Positions 19,701-30,900 of a DNA stretch of 64,000 nucleotides are shown in pieces (position 1 is the stretch's first letter; each line of letters starts with the position of its first letter). The DNA lies in NCBI GenBank assembly GCA_019694675.1, contig JAIBBK010000051.1, positions 1-64,000 of the forward strand. Direction: 5' to 3'. A program made the translations under genes and the position numbers. Source of the DNA: Ignavibacteria bacterium (GTDB lineage Bacteria; Bacteroidota; Ignavibacteria; Tepidaquicellales; Tepidaquicellaceae). A model generated the notes under the pieces. It worked only from the letters and a program-made list of their open reading frames with translations, was not told where the DNA came from and did not search any database.

Positions 19701-21611
19701 ATCGCTCATGCCTACTTCCCAGTCATGGCTTCCTGCATGGCCTCTGAAGTTCACAAACAAAGTGCCTCTGTCAATGGTCTTTCTGATTGAATCAGCGTAG
19801 TTGAAAGTAACCGTACCTGAAGTATCTGACCTGTAAACCTTTGCAGGGAAAGATGACAGCGGAGTTGGTTCCACATAAACAAATGCTTCGAAATTTGATT
19901 TTTGCTGATGGTAATATTGCTCATACGGAGTTCCGCCACCGGTGATAAAAGTGAAGGTCTTGTTCCAGTCGCCGTGCCGTTCACCTTCATACGCTATTAT
20001 CTTGTCAACCATGGTCTGGGCTTCTGCAGTATAATATGCAGGTATTCTTCCGACTGCGACCTGGTTGTAGTAAAAGAAGGTGCCCATATTGAAGTTTACG
20101 AAGTAACCGTCTGAAGGAGGATTTCCGTAAACGGGAACAAGATTCTGGTGGAATGCAGAATTGGATTTGTTCTTCTTCGGATCCAGTGATCCTCTGCCGA
20201 ACAGTGTCAGGTAACCGACTCTTGGCTGCTGCCAGTTTTCATAAACATGCTTCACAAAATATCTGAGCGCCAAAGGTCCTTCCATTCCGTAACCGAATAT
20301 GTCATATATGTCTTCGATCTCTGCCTTGAAAGTTCTGAACCCGTCTGAGGTCTGTCTGTAAGCGCGCAATTGTTCGGCCTGCGATTCGAACAGCCGGTTA
20401 TAGACTATCAGATAGTCGGCTCCGTTGCCGGATGAAACGAGGTCGGGCACCTGTTTGGATTTTATCCTTACCGGAGACCTTCTCAGAGTGTCGTTAACAA
20501 TTTCAAGCCGTGCGTTTTGCCTCCCGGAAAACTTCAGAGTGTCAGCGGAAACTGTGTTGCCGGTGATCCTCAGGTTGTTGACAACATCATAAATGAATAC
20601 CGGATTTCCTGAGCTGAAACCACTGATCCTGAAATTCCTGGCGGTTGTATCTGACAATCCGAGTGATGCCGAGTACCTGTTGTCCGAGAATCTGAACGCC
20701 TTGGGATATCCGAGTTCGAACAGGTCAAAGTAAACGGCGCCTCCAAAGCCCTGCGCCGATTTGTATCTTACAGTGATATTGTTTTGTGTGCCCGTAAGCA
20801 ATGCGGAAGGAAAGCTGACCGTAGTGTCAAATCTCTGAAAATCATTTGAGTAAAGCGTGTCAACAGCAACTCCGTTCACGATCAGCTCAAGCGAATGCTC
20901 GTTCTCAATTGCCACATTCTTGTTCTGAGGATAGGCAAAGACTCTCAGAGATGCATTTGCGCCGGTACCGGCAAAGAGCTGAGGCAGGTCGAAAATCCTG
21001 TTTACGCTTTGACCGCTGTAAAGAAGTGTCCAGTACCAGCCTTCGCCGGTGAATTTCTCTGTTGTGAGATATCGGTAGTCAGATGACCCGGTGTTTTCAC
21101 CAAGTGAATAGATCTGATCGCTTTCAAAGTGGATCAGTTCAGGTGCATACTGCGGTTCGAACTGCCCTGATACGGGATAGTTGTAATCCTTGATCCGGAT
21201 CCCGTTGGCACCGCCCCAGTCAATCCAGTAAACGTTAGTGTCCGAATAGGGATTGTAATACTCATCTGTAGTGTAAGCAACTCCGTTGGTACTGTTCCTT
21301 GAGATTGTCTCGCCGCCGTAGTTTCTTTTACCGAAGAAGTCTATGAAATCATTGTCATTGAAAACACCGTCCTGTTCTCCCTGAAAATAAACGGGCAACT
21401 GAATCCCCATATTGTAGAGTTTCAGGGTCCTTGGATCGAATGCAGTTGTAACTCCGGCTGACGTGAAGTCAGACTTCTTGAGCCTGTACATTCCGTCATC
21501 GGCGATGTATATCTTAAGGTAGGTCTTATTGGGTGTGATCCAGTTGAAATTCTGCGCTGAAACAAAATGCGGCAGAAGACTGATCAGAAAAAACAATGCT
21601 GCTCTCTTCAT
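16752..21611 (-). CDS. PorU2-like C25 peptidase/sortase with ILEI domain and T9SS sorting domain (paralogue 2)
   Basis: This 1619-residue paralogue is collinear with the downstream gene over its full length: signal peptide (1-19), the shared N-terminal NWITPNKTYLK motif, and a C25 domain with His625 (FRGHAGSHDWE) and Cys655 (SLTCFTGE). CARDB- and FN3-like parts, the ILEI-like domain (about 1027-1150), the Cys cluster (Cys1163, 1164, 1170, 1173, His1175) and a sorting domain (NYPNPMRERTSF, ending RKLVVLR) follow. The full-length similarity and tandem order point to gene duplication. It is transcribed first of the pair; the 113 bp upstream, after the GT2 gene 21725-22723, would hold its promoter unless it is read through from the glycan operon. 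Confidence 0.88.
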   Translation of the reverse strand: MKRAALFFLISLLPHFVSAQNFNWITPNKTYLKIYIADDGMYRLKKSDFTSAGVTTAFDPRTLKLYNMGIQLPVYFQGEQDGVFNDNDFIDFFGKRNYGGETISRNSTNGVAYTTDEYYNPYSDTNVYWIDWGGANGIRIKDYNYPVSGQFEPQYAPELIHFESDQIYSLGENTGSSDYRYLTTEKFTGEGWYWTLLYSGQSVNRIFDLPQLFAGTGANASLRVFAYPQNKNVAIENEHSLELIVNGVAVDTLYSNDFQRFDTTVSFPSALLTGTQNNITVRYKSAQGFGGAVYFDLFELGYPKAFRFSDNRYSASLGLSDTTARNFRISGFSSGNPVFIYDVVNNLRITGNTVSADTLKFSGRQNARLEIVNDTLRRSPVRIKSKQVPDLVSSGNGADYLIVYNRLFESQAEQLRAYRQTSDGFRTFKAEIEDIYDIFGYGMEGPLALRYFVKHVYENWQQPRVGYLTLFGRGSLDPKKNKSNSAFHQNLVPVYGNPPSDGYFVNFNMGTFFYYNQVAVGRIPAYYTAEAQTMVDKIIAYEGERHGDWNKTFTFITGGGTPYEQYYHQQKSNFEAFVYVEPTPLSSFPAKVYRSDTSGTVTFNYADSIRKTIDRGTLFVNFRGHAGSHDWEVGMSDPDVLQNGNKLPIVLSLTCFTGESSYGDFRGFGEKFVYLLGKGAIGFVGTTGWSFGDIGNTYGTYILQSIKRDSVRRLGDLTRIAGKSMSGDSTSFSTTHTVNCYGLLGDPAAKLRMPKTPEFEIKESDFMLASETVLPGERQTLTITPKNFGLYADTCVIRFELRTSGSLVLSKDTVYRGFKYRDTIIYSFPVDSSDIYTMTVTLDKTNRFNEEDETNNSATITIPVKTTVFQALGPVNNSLVYGDSVELSGLNPNLPPGYSLRVFAELDTTMNFNSPLKQTFVNNSPTGHSTKFKTVLQSKVNGTLYHWRTSSIVNGDSSGWSSAQTFIYSGPLSAGITKVQSEEDRFINAQIDASIAKTRKIQFPQKDLFNTVSTDNGIMLAEKPAGLYVRSYGSNGEEASYFSVADNNVYIDGGENAGLNALKVKRLTGEVQQFLNLRFTSAQSSDSLLNYLNTFDSTHYLMLLNAAYFPGGTYLSSAVRARLRQFGSTKCDSIGLISYFHTWSFIGYPGAPQSEVSEMFDPCCRPAPNCVSCDHWTESISQKSVTVRKQSGTVQNIVGPASSWTDFSWEQSLPPNTSIIFDVIGLRPDGTDSLLMQGLSNNKFNQLSQINAAEFPRLNLVANLIIDIASNSSSPVLKGLFVNFAPAAELLIERSSLVIGNQDKKDNLTSFSFRFSNAGYVFINETAVEVFRNVISDTSRILADTVKRILKMDSSLTYAGNFTDNSGSAVTKYIFRVMPGNSAGEFYLFNNTAEYSSGTIAGSQFQNSYALLIDGKEIKGGEIVEAAPEARLVRKGAAVTEDTDGLTSLKIFVNGKEANLSDALQRIGDDGRGIFSNSNPGSGDIASFTPKLKEGNNRISILLTSGTETDSLVYEVTASGSDEEFELQNYPNPMRERTSFMFSIGSEFDNLQAEIRIYTTSGRTIRKIPFTVQPGMNVIEWDGRDDDGDNVANGTYLYRLVSRESENRFAETRKLVVLR

Positions 21612-21650
21612 ACTAAAGATTAGTTCGGCAATATTTGCTCACGGATGAAC

Positions 21651-21670
21651 CTTTTGTCCCATTACAAAAG
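21651..21670. other. AT-rich hairpin upstream of C25 paralogue 2
   Basis: A 7-bp perfect inverted repeat (CTTTTGT at 21651-21657, ACAAAAG at 21664-21670) with a 6-nt loop lies 40 bp upstream of the start of the C25 gene. There is no following T run on either strand, so it is not a standard terminator. It could be an operator or mRNA leader structure, or chance. Confidence 0.25.
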
Positions 21671-21724
21671 CAGGCTAACGCTCCGGAGCTCAAAATAGTT
21701 GTAGCCGGTTCCCCGCGTTTGAGT

Positions 21725-22723
21725 TTAAGAAAATTGTCGAATTTTTCTGAATAGCTTGGAATTTAGTTTTGAAGGAGCAACAGATGTCATCACGCCGAAT
21801 ACCGAGAGATTGGTTCCTTTCCAGATGTAATACTCTTTGAATAGGTTCTTGATTTCAATCTTGCCTGAACTGTAATCAGAAAGCGCCGCGCATGAGGTCA
21901 GAAGATAATATTCGATCCTCCTCCTTATCTCAGGATCATTGTAGTACGGTGATTTCCTGAGGTGCCTTGCAATGCTTAGTATGGACCTTGCCTTTTCAGA
22001 GATCATCGCCTTCGTATTCTTCACCATGGAGATCTTCTGTTTCGACTCCATGTTCATGTAGAACAGGATCTCAGGAACATGCTCTATCCTGTTGTTGCAT
22101 ATCGCTGCCCTGACATCGTATTCATAATCCTCCCACATCCTTGCCGAAGACCAGGGGCCGATCTTGTTCACCGTGCTTCTTCTCCAAACGCACGAACTTG
22201 TAGCCCACGGCCTTCCGTGCACATCAAAGATCACCGGAATTATACTGCCGAAGCCCAGTTCATTCTTATTCCTCAGATAGTTTCCTGTTGACCTGATAAG
22301 CAGTGTCTTGCTGTAAGCCATTCCGGCTTCCGGAACGGTTTCGAGCTTTGTGATCAGCTTTCTGAGAAAATCCCTGTGGTAATAATCATCAGAGTCAAGA
22401 TAAGCTATGTAATCCCCCTTTGCGATCTGCCTTCCGGCTTCTCTTGAGAGGCCCGGGCCGAGGTTCTTCTTGTTTCGGATCAGCTTGATCCTGAAGTCCG
22501 GCGACATGAATGAATCAACGAATTTCAGGTCAAACTGCTCTGAAGAAAGATCATCAACAAGTATCAGTTCGATCGGCCTGTAAGACTGAGCTACAACTGA
22601 CCTGAGCGCGGACATAAGCAGGTCAAGCCTGTTGAAAAACGGGATAATGACAGACACCAGCTTGCCTTTTCCCAATGCCTCAGACTTGAGCAGAGGACCT
22701 CTGCTTTCGGCCAATTCGGACAA
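21725..22723 (-). CDS. Glycosyltransferase family 2
   Basis: This 332-residue GT-A enzyme has VSVIIPFFNRLDLL at the start of the fold, ILVDDLS as the nucleotide-binding strand and the metal-binding motif LDSDDYY (Asp110-Asp113). A WEDYEYDVRAA segment (acidic catalytic region) and a mixed helical tail follow. It starts at TTG (22723). It would transfer a sugar from an NDP-sugar to a growing glycan at the cytoplasmic face. It is the last glycosyltransferase of the long minus-strand glycan operon, separated from the previous gene by 120 bp holding a hairpin. Confidence 0.88.
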   Translation of the reverse strand: MSELAESRGPLLKSEALGKGKLVSVIIPFFNRLDLLMSALRSVVAQSYRPIELILVDDLSSEQFDLKFVDSFMSPDFRIKLIRNKKNLGPGLSREAGRQIAKGDYIAYLDSDDYYHRDFLRKLITKLETVPEAGMAYSKTLLIRSTGNYLRNKNELGFGSIIPVIFDVHGRPWATSSCVWRRSTVNKIGPWSSARMWEDYEYDVRAAICNNRIEHVPEILFYMNMESKQKISMVKNTKAMISEKARSILSIARHLRKSPYYNDPEIRRRIEYYLLTSCAALSDYSSGKIEIKNLFKEYYIWKGTNLSVFGVMTSVAPSKLNSKLFRKIRQFS

Positions 22724-22751
22724 TCTGATTTGAGTTGAATTAACTGATCGG

Positions 22752-22777
22752 AATCGCTTCTAAGTTAGCGATTTTTT
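22752..22777 (+). other. Hairpin followed by a T run, inside the glycan operon
   Basis: A perfect 7-bp inverted repeat (AATCGCT at 22752-22758, AGCGATT at 22767-22773) with an 8-nt loop is followed by TTTT on the plus strand only. Both flanking genes are on the minus strand, where it would lack a U tract. It may stop antisense transcription, or act as an mRNA processing or stability hairpin between the two GT2 genes. Confidence 0.35.
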
Positions 22778-22843
22778 AGTTACGGATAAAGAATATTTTT
22801 GAGGCTTGAGTCCTGAAAAGCCTTCAAAGAAAGGCCCTTTTGG

Positions 22844-23833
22844 TCATTTAGCCGCTTCATCTGCAAGAACTTTCCTCAGCTTCCTGATCCTGCTGTTCAC
22901 TGCCCTGGAACCGGGCCTCAGGAGGATGTTCTTCCTTCCCAGCCACACCGGCATACGGTCAAGCAGTTTGAGGATCACTAGCTTTGAAGACGGCTTGTGC
23001 CTGAATATGAATAGCTCGATGATATTCAGCAATATTGAGATGTCACCGGCAATGTGTCCGGATGAAACACCTTTGGATGAAAGCAGTGAGCGAAGCCTCC
23101 TGACCGTCTCGGAATCAAGGTCAATACCGAGCACGGCCAGATTCTGTTTTGCGATCTCAATGCTGGATGCATCAAGCTGACGGAAGTTAACCTTGCTGTT
23201 GTTATCTCCGTGCCTTCTGTATTTCAGAAGATATTCCTGAATGTTGTGCGCTTTGCCGTACTTGACAAGACGGCTGATGAATCCAAAGTCCTCTGCATGG
23301 ATGAATCTGTCCTCATACCGGATTCCCTTATTTGCTACAACGTCGCTTCTGAACATTGTGGAAGGGTTTGACAGTGTGCACTTGAACATCATGATGAACT
23401 GGAGATCATCATTCAATTCCGGTTTTGTTGTCCGTGCAGTCTCCGCTGACCTGCTGTCGATCTCAATTATGTTTGTGCCCGAGATCACATGATCACTGTT
23501 GCTCTCCATAAAATCCACCTGCCGGGCAATTCTTTCAGGCATTGAGATATCGTCCGCATCATGAAGTGCTGTGTATTTGCCCCTCACAGAGTCGAGTGCC
23601 TTGTTGAGCGAAGCAACTCTCCCGATATTTGCGGAAAACCTGATCAGCCTGACTCTGCGGTCGGTTTCAAATGAGCTGAGTATCCTGCCTGTTGCATCAT
23701 CGGACCCGTCGTCAACAATTATATATTCGAGATTTCCGTATGTTTGGCTGAGGATGCTATTCACCGCAGTGCCTATGTACTTCTCGGCATTCCTTACAGT
23801 TGTAATTACGCTGACCAACGGTCCTTTGCTCAT
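22844..23833 (-). CDS. Glycosyltransferase family 2
   Basis: This 329-residue GT2 begins directly with the fold: VSVITTVRNAEKYI, then YIIVDDGSDDATG, then the metal-binding HDADD (Asp92-Asp95), then FIHAEDFGFISRL as the catalytic acidic segment. It resembles the WcaA-type family that adds single sugars to O-antigens and capsules. Three bp separate it from the preceding gene and there is no promoter space, so it is part of the glycan operon. Donor and acceptor are unknown. Confidence 0.9.
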   Translation of the reverse strand: MSKGPLVSVITTVRNAEKYIGTAVNSILSQTYGNLEYIIVDDGSDDATGRILSSFETDRRVRLIRFSANIGRVASLNKALDSVRGKYTALHDADDISMPERIARQVDFMESNSDHVISGTNIIEIDSRSAETARTTKPELNDDLQFIMMFKCTLSNPSTMFRSDVVANKGIRYEDRFIHAEDFGFISRLVKYGKAHNIQEYLLKYRRHGDNNSKVNFRQLDASSIEIAKQNLAVLGIDLDSETVRRLRSLLSSKGVSSGHIAGDISILLNIIELFIFRHKPSSKLVILKLLDRMPVWLGRKNILLRPGSRAVNSRIRKLRKVLADEAAK

Positions 23834-23836
23834 AGA

Positions 23837-24862
23837 TTATTTGTTCTTTGTCTCCGGACTAATCCATTCAGCCGAAAAGATCTGAGTGAAGTTCCGCTCA
23901 TACTCTTTCTTCATGCTGACGAGTTGCTCCAGTCTTCCCAGTGTTTTTTCCATTTTGAGAACATCTTCACTGCCCTCTGACCTTCCTGCAAATGCCCTGA
24001 TGTTTGTACCGCCGTAGCTTCTAAGTCTTCTCATGAGCAACAGGGCCTCTCTCTTCCATGATCTGTTCTTGATCTCTGTCTCGCCGTTGTATGCGGCCGT
24101 GTAAGGTTCGAGCAACGGCTTCTGTCTGCCGAATCCTCTGTAGAGTTTTCTGAGATACTTCCATGTCAGTCTTGAAGGTTTCAGAAAGTGGTCGAACACA
24201 AGCGACGGTTCGTAATAGATCCGGTGTCCGCTGAGTCTGAGAGCGTAACACAATTCAACGTCTCCGCCGGAAGAGAGCGTCTCGCCTTTTCTGTCGCTGA
24301 GTATTGAGCTGAATCCCTTTGAGTACAGCTCGCTTATTGCCGTCAATCTGAGCACCATTCCCGCTCCCCACACATAACCTGAGGATGAGGTTACATCTCC
24401 GCGTGAATCCGCCTGACCTCCTGTTGAATAGCTCTTCCTGAATTTCTCAAACCAAGAAGGGAAGGGGACTGTGGAAACAGCATTTCCGTATCCTCCTGCG
24501 GCCGCAATGTTCTTGTCGGATTCCATAAGCTCGAATGCTTTTTGGCAATAGTCCGGTGAGAGCCTGTTGTCGTCATCACACAGGACCGCATACTCATATT
24601 CTGCTTCCCTGAATCCCCGTTCACGGGCAAATGCAAGTCCGGCACGTCTTTCCCCGATTATTCTGAAATCTGTTCCCGGAAAATTGCCGGATATGAAGTT
24701 CTTTGCGATCACTGAAGTGCCGTCCGAAGATACATTGTCGATCAGCAGGATCTCTGTGCCTGTTCCGGCATCCTTTATCTGATTGCAGAGACTGAGAAGC
24801 GTATTCTCAATTACATCTGCGCTGTTGTAACAGCATACAATTATGCTTATGCCCTTTTTCAA
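23837..24862 (-). CDS. Glycosyltransferase family 2, stand-alone copy of the giant protein's GT2 module
   Basis: This 341-residue protein starts with ISIIVCCYNSADVIENTL and has ILLIDNVSSDGT, the metal motif CDDDN (95-99), a GYVWGAGMVLR segment, SSGGDVELCYALRL and a helical tail with KMEKTLGRLEQL. The same ordered motifs occur in GT2 domains 4 and 5 of the 2456-residue protein encoded immediately upstream, so it looks like a freed or ancestral copy of that module. It lies 41 bp downstream of that gene in the same operon. Donor and acceptor are unknown. Confidence 0.9.
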   Translation of the reverse strand: MKKGISIIVCCYNSADVIENTLLSLCNQIKDAGTGTEILLIDNVSSDGTSVIAKNFISGNFPGTDFRIIGERRAGLAFARERGFREAEYEYAVLCDDDNRLSPDYCQKAFELMESDKNIAAAGGYGNAVSTVPFPSWFEKFRKSYSTGGQADSRGDVTSSSGYVWGAGMVLRLTAISELYSKGFSSILSDRKGETLSSGGDVELCYALRLSGHRIYYEPSLVFDHFLKPSRLTWKYLRKLYRGFGRQKPLLEPYTAAYNGETEIKNRSWKREALLLMRRLRSYGGTNIRAFAGRSEGSEDVLKMEKTLGRLEQLVSMKKEYERNFTQIFSAEWISPETKNK

Positions 24863-24903
24863 GTTGCGGATCCGGTGTGCTTTGCGCTTTGCATCCGCGT
24901 GCT

Positions 24904-27900
24904 TTACGGCTTTCGACCCTTTACGGAGCGCTTAAGCCTTGTGAGTGTCGAGTCACTGAGCACGGAGTTCAGAAGCAGGCTCCACTTGTTCCTGCTGAGC
25001 AATGAAGGAGGATAAAGCAGGAATGACGAGATCAGCGGCCCCGGCACCTTCGATTTCTTTCCTGCATGATAGAAATCCTGCGCGTCCGCGTACAGGAATT
25101 TTGACTTCGCCTTGAATTTGCGGTAGCGGAAGAAGTCGTAGGATTGCTGAAGTCTGTATCTTGCCATGTCAAGGCTGTTGGAAAATTCAGTCTTCACTTC
25201 CTCCTTTTTCATTTCAAGGGATTTGGTGGAAATGAAGCCCGGTTTGATACCTGCAGCTTTTCCATCGCCGGCCTTCACCTTAAAGTCAACCTTTTGCGAT
25301 GAGACCACGATATTCTGCTTGCTGATCTTTTCCCTTTTAAGTATATACTTTGGAGAAATCAGATATGCCAGTAACAGTACCGCATTGCCGTAGCCCCCGT
25401 TGCCATCTCTCCTTTGCTGGTTTCCATAGTAATTCAGTTTGTGTGCAAACGGGATCTCGGGATTTTCCTTGTATATGCCGTTGATCGTGTGCCACCGATC
25501 CATATTCTTTTCTCCGAACAGTGAATAGAGTAACAGATTCCTTCGCTCAGAAACGACAGCGGAACTCGGTTGTATCAACATGCATATCAACATAGATGCA
25601 AATGCCCTGTACCTTTTCTCTGATTTGTAGTACTGCCCTGATCTCTCATAGAATCTGAATGCGGCATCCCTGTGCTTCCTGTACTTCACAAAACTGTAAA
25701 TGCCTCTTGCCCAGTTAAGAGGGTTCACAAACCACAGTGGGCCTTTGCCAAAAAATTTATTTCGAAGCGGATCATAGATGTAATTTTCGTCCAGAAGGAA
25801 TTTGGGAGAAGTAAGATATGAAAGTATGAACAATGCCCTTCCCCTTGCTTTGAGGCCTTCTTCATACTTCTTCCTGCCAAAATAGTCAAGTTTGTTCCCA
25901 AGTGGTACTCCCGGTGGGGTGGTAAAGAACACATACAGGAATTTCAGCTTGGTGAAATTTCCTGAACTGAACATTGACTGAACTGCAAGGCTTTGCTTTG
26001 ATCTCTGTTTCAGGCCTTTCGGGTATATTATGAATGAAAGAAGAATGGTTGCAAACGCCTTTGCCTTTCTGTCAAGATAATAGCTGGACCTTGCTTCATC
26101 ATATAGTCTGTTGGAATAGTACTTGTTCTTCTTCAGCGTAACGATGGAGTAAATCCGGCTCAGATTCTTTCTTGCCTTGTAGCGGATCTTCTTCAGATTG
26201 TACGGCTTTATGTCATAGTAATAGTGCTTGTAGTAATTGAACAAATAGAATGGCAGTGTATTCCTGTCATTTGCCCAAAGGTGCTGAAGCGCTGTTTTAT
26301 GAACGTTCTTTCTGTTATCGGCCGCGGAAGTCTTGTTGAATCCGTTCATCCAGAAAGTTCCGAGATTGCTGTCGATCTTCACGATCTTTGAATTCTGAAA
26401 TGCCTTCAGCAGGAACCAGTAATCCATGGTGTAATGATTATCAAGCGGGAACGGACCTGCGGCTTCCTGAACTTTTCTCTTATAGAAATAGCAAACCGGA
26501 TTTATCGGAAAGATGTATTTGTACGGCTGAAGGATCTTCGCGTATTCAATCTCGGGGTTTCGCAGGAACACATTGCCGTTCTCATCAAAGAAGAGGTTGC
26601 CCACAACCATGTCTGCTTCAGGATTCTCGATGAATGCTTTTGCAACCTTAAAGAACGCATCCCTCTGGAAGTAATCGTCAACGTTGAGATATGCCACTAC
26701 ATCTCCGGTTGCCATCGAGAATGCCTTGTTCATGGCATCACATTGTCCATTGTCAGGTTCGGAAACCCACTTGACATGCGGATATTTTTTGATGATCTCC
26801 ACTGTCCTGTCCTTTGATCCGCCGTCGCAGATTATGTGTTCAAAGTTCGGGTAGTTCTGATTCAGTACGCTGACAATTGCCTTCTCAATTGTATTCTCTG
26901 AATTGAATGAGGGTGAAAGTATGCTGATCTTCGGAAGTTTTTCTGCTGAAAGTCCCCGGGAGCCGGAATCATGAGCAGGTACGGACCATGGCCAACCGTA
27001 TCTGAAATCATTCTCCCTTTCTGCAAAGTCCCTGTGTTTCTTCCTGAGTATCTTATTGTCAATTCGCCAGACAGATTCCCTGACCGCCTTCAGGTTCTTA
27101 TCATACTCTTTTCTTACTCTCCAGAGCTCCTGTAACCTGAACAAGTGGTATTCTATCATCGGTACCCTAGTATTGTTGTCCTGAGGCAGTCGAATCCTGA
27201 GCACGTTACGGATACCCGCTTTGCGAAGTTCACTTATTGACTTAGTGAATTCGTACTTCCAGTCCTGTGCAAGTATCTCCTTTTCAATAATGTCTGCTCT
27301 GCCAAGTTGAATTGCCTTCTCGTAAGGGTCAAGTCCTACGGAAGTGATTCCGAATCCCTGAAACAATCTGATAAGATAGTTCCACGTGATCCTCCCTGAC
27401 GGCATCATGTGATAACATGTCAGTCGCTTGTCATAGCAAACTTTCCAGCCCGACAGCACAAGTGCATAACAAAGTTCGGAATCTCCTCCTGATGAGAGCT
27501 GATAGCCCTTTCTGTCCTGCATCAATGAAGTAAATCCTTTCGCATACAGATCATCCACCGCCTTCTTTCTGAGTATCATTCCGGCTCCCCAAACAAATCC
27601 TCTCTTCCACGTAATGTCGCCTTCGGAAAGCCTGTTGGTCTTAAAATCCCACTGCTCGCCTGTTGCAAAGCCGTGCTGAAACCACTTGAACCATTCGGGA
27701 GGCTTCTCATCAAACTGGGCTTTGTTGGGACCGCCAAGGATTCCTATGCTCTTGTCTTTTGACATAATGTCGTAAGTAAGCTGGACAAAGTCCTCATCAA
27801 GCCAGTTGTCATCATCACAAAGAATTATGTAATTATAACGCGCGGTCTTAAATCCTTTGTGCCTTGCAGAGCTCAGGCCCGGGGTCGGTTCATCGACAAT

Positions 27901-30900
27901 GCGCAATTCCGCAGTGCATTTGTGTTTTGACCATTCGTCTATAGATGCCTGCTTTGTATTGTCGGTTGATGCGTTATCCACTAGTATCACCTCCCACAGT
28001 AAATTCGGGTCGGTCTTTTGCTTTGCAATGTAGCTCAGCGTCTGAGGCAGCCTGCTTTCACCATTGAATGTGCAAATGACAACAGAGACACCATCGAGCA
28101 GTTTGGATTTTGGATATGAAGGGAAGTGCCTGAGATATTGTGAAATTGAACCGGCAAGCAGTAACTGTCCGGATCTTCTGAGTGATCTCTTTAGCAGGTG
28201 GGTGGATGAAGACGCGCTCAGTCCGAAACTTGCCACTGACCGGATCCTCCCCAGCTGGTATTCTACCATTGGAACGTCTGACGATCCGGCGCTTCGGTTA
28301 TCTCTTCTGAGCAGCTTACGGTAGTTCTTCTTTCTCAATACACTCAGAGCTCTGCGAATCTCGTACTTCCTTGAGTAGATCCTGTCTGCAATAATGTCTT
28401 CGTGAACTTCATTGAACTTCCTTCTGTATGTGTCAAGTCCGAATGAAGCTGCTCCAAAACCGAAAAACAATTTTTCAACATATTCCCAGTTCATCCTGCC
28501 TGAAGGCATGTAATGCGCAAACTTCAAATCGGGATCATAGTAGATCTTATATCCTGCATTTCGGATGGAATAGCAGATCTCGGTGTCACCTCCTGAAGAG
28601 AGAAGGTTTCCCTTTCTGTCGCTCAGCAGATTCCTGAATCCACTCTGAGCCGCAATCTTCCATGCAGACTTTCTGACCGTCATCGACGCTCCCCAAACGT
28701 AACCCTTTGAGTATGTTATGTTTCCGGCCTTAGTGTGCTGCCTTCCGATCGCAAAGCTGTCTTTCCAGTCACTGAACCAATAAGGCGGCTCGGATTCAAA
28801 CTGCGCACGGCTCTGGCCGCCAAGTACTCCGATGAACTCATCGGATTCCATTCGTGAATAAACTTTTGCCACGAAGTCCTTTTCAAGCCTGTTGTCATCG
28901 TCACAAAAAATAACATACTCATATATAGATGCCCCGATGCCTTTGCTTCTTGCATTTGAGAGACCGGGCTCGTACTCATGCACTATCCTGAAAGGAACCG
29001 AACAACTGCTTTGCATGTAGCATTGTTCCGCTTTTGCCGATGTATCATCAGTTGACGCGTTATCTACAAGTATGATCTCCCAGTTTATATCTGAAGGAAC
29101 TTCCTGATCGAGAATCATGCGGAGCGTCCTGTTTATAATCTTCGAACTGTTGTAACAGCATATCACTACAGAAACACCCTTCTTAGCTTCTCCTTCCGGC
29201 GCAAGCCCGGATCTGTCAGCGCGCAGAACAGCGGAACTACCGTTGCCGGATATGCCGGCTGGAGACGGCTTTCCGTTTGAACTTGCGAGCCGCTTCAGGC
29301 GTCCCAGTGAAGACTCGATCTCAATTACTTCTTTGTCATTCTTATACTCGTTTCTGGATGAGAGGATCTTTCTGAATGGCTTCTGAAATAACAGTGAAAG
29401 CTCTTTGTTAATGCTTCCCGCCCTGACTGCAAATCCGTTTCCTGCTGGTTCATCATGCTCCTGATATCCGTTTGCAAATGAGATCTCCCTTACTCTTCTC
29501 CATTGGATCTGATCCGGCGGGAAGAACCTTTCCGAATGGAGCCTTGGTACATATTTGATCAGCGAGCCCCATGAGGTAAGTTCTTCGGAAAGCATTCCGG
29601 ACATGTCCGTACACTTCTCTCCCGCGTCACTTATTTCAATTGCCTTAAGTCTCTTGCAGAGAAATTCAAGTGCGCTCTTTCTTAGCAGTACGGGATTATG
29701 CTTTATGAATCTTTCCGGATAACTCAGTGCAAGAGGTTCACCGGGAGAGTCATAAGACTCAAACAGGTGCCGGTATTTCCCGAACCATGCTGGCGCCTTG
29801 ACGGGCAATGCAGGTCTTGAAGATCCTGCAAACATACCTGTGCCGTCATGAACGCGGATCAGTCTGTTAGACACTCTTACAAAGTCTTCTCTGATCAAAC
29901 TGAATTCGTTCAGTATAATACAGCTGTCAAACTTCATGTTGTCGAGGATCAGATTCGCTCTTTCAACGTTACCTGCTGCATTCGTATCAAGTATCCTCAG
30001 ACGGGCAGGGCAGTTTGTTCTTTCCCAGAAGTTGAGCAGCTTCAGTTTTGTATCAGTATCCTTGTCAAGCCCGGTTGACAAAACCAGGACTTCCCAGGGA
30101 AGACCGGACTGTGTCTTTTGTTTAGAGATGAATTCCAGGCACTGCTTAAGGTAAGCCGGCGAAGAACCGGAATAATTCAGGGCAACCGTCACTCCGCGAC
30201 GGTCATTCGGCTTTTTATAAGACGGGTATCTGAAGAAGAAATCGCCGCTGACCTGAGGAATGAATCTCAAATCGGATTTTGAAGAATATCTTCTCAGCAG
30301 TCTTACCCTTTTGTTGTAATCTTTGATCCTCGGGAGAAGTTCATTCAGAACTGTAAGCGATGCATGTATTGTAAGAAAGTCCTCGTCACCGCCGACATAT
30401 TCGGGGTAGATCTTCTTTTTCCATAATGGAATCCTGCGGATGTTCCTTAGTCTGTTTCGTACTTCTTTCCTGACAGAGATCCTGCTTCTGAGGCCATCAA
30501 GAGACCTCAGTCTTTTATTCTTCGGAAGCGATTCAAACCTCTTCAGATTGAGTTCCTCAAGCGCAGACAGCCCGGCACATCTCATATGGTATTCCCAATT
30601 CAGCTTCTTGCCGGGGATCTGCTTCCGAACTATGAGATCCACAATGTACCAAAACCGCCATCCGAGTGCACGCAGTGCATAGAAAAATTCCTTATTGAAG
30701 ACATCAGAAGGATACTGTGCCGGAATACTGCTGTTGAAAGGCATGTAGCCGCTTTTCTTCAATGCAGTATAGGCAGAGCGCCGCATTACCAATCCCGCAA
30801 GCCATACATATCCTTTTGACCATGTTATATCAGAAGTGTGATCAGCAAGTTCTCCGGACTGGTAAAATGTTTCCTTATGCTTATCAAACCACTTCGGCGG

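Noticed and set aside
11855-21611. Calling the C25 proteins gingipains or the T9SS sortase PorU itself
   Set aside because: They are longer than PorU, carry an extra ILEI-like domain and resemble PorU2-type proteins at the N-terminus. The family name is kept general because activity cannot be told.
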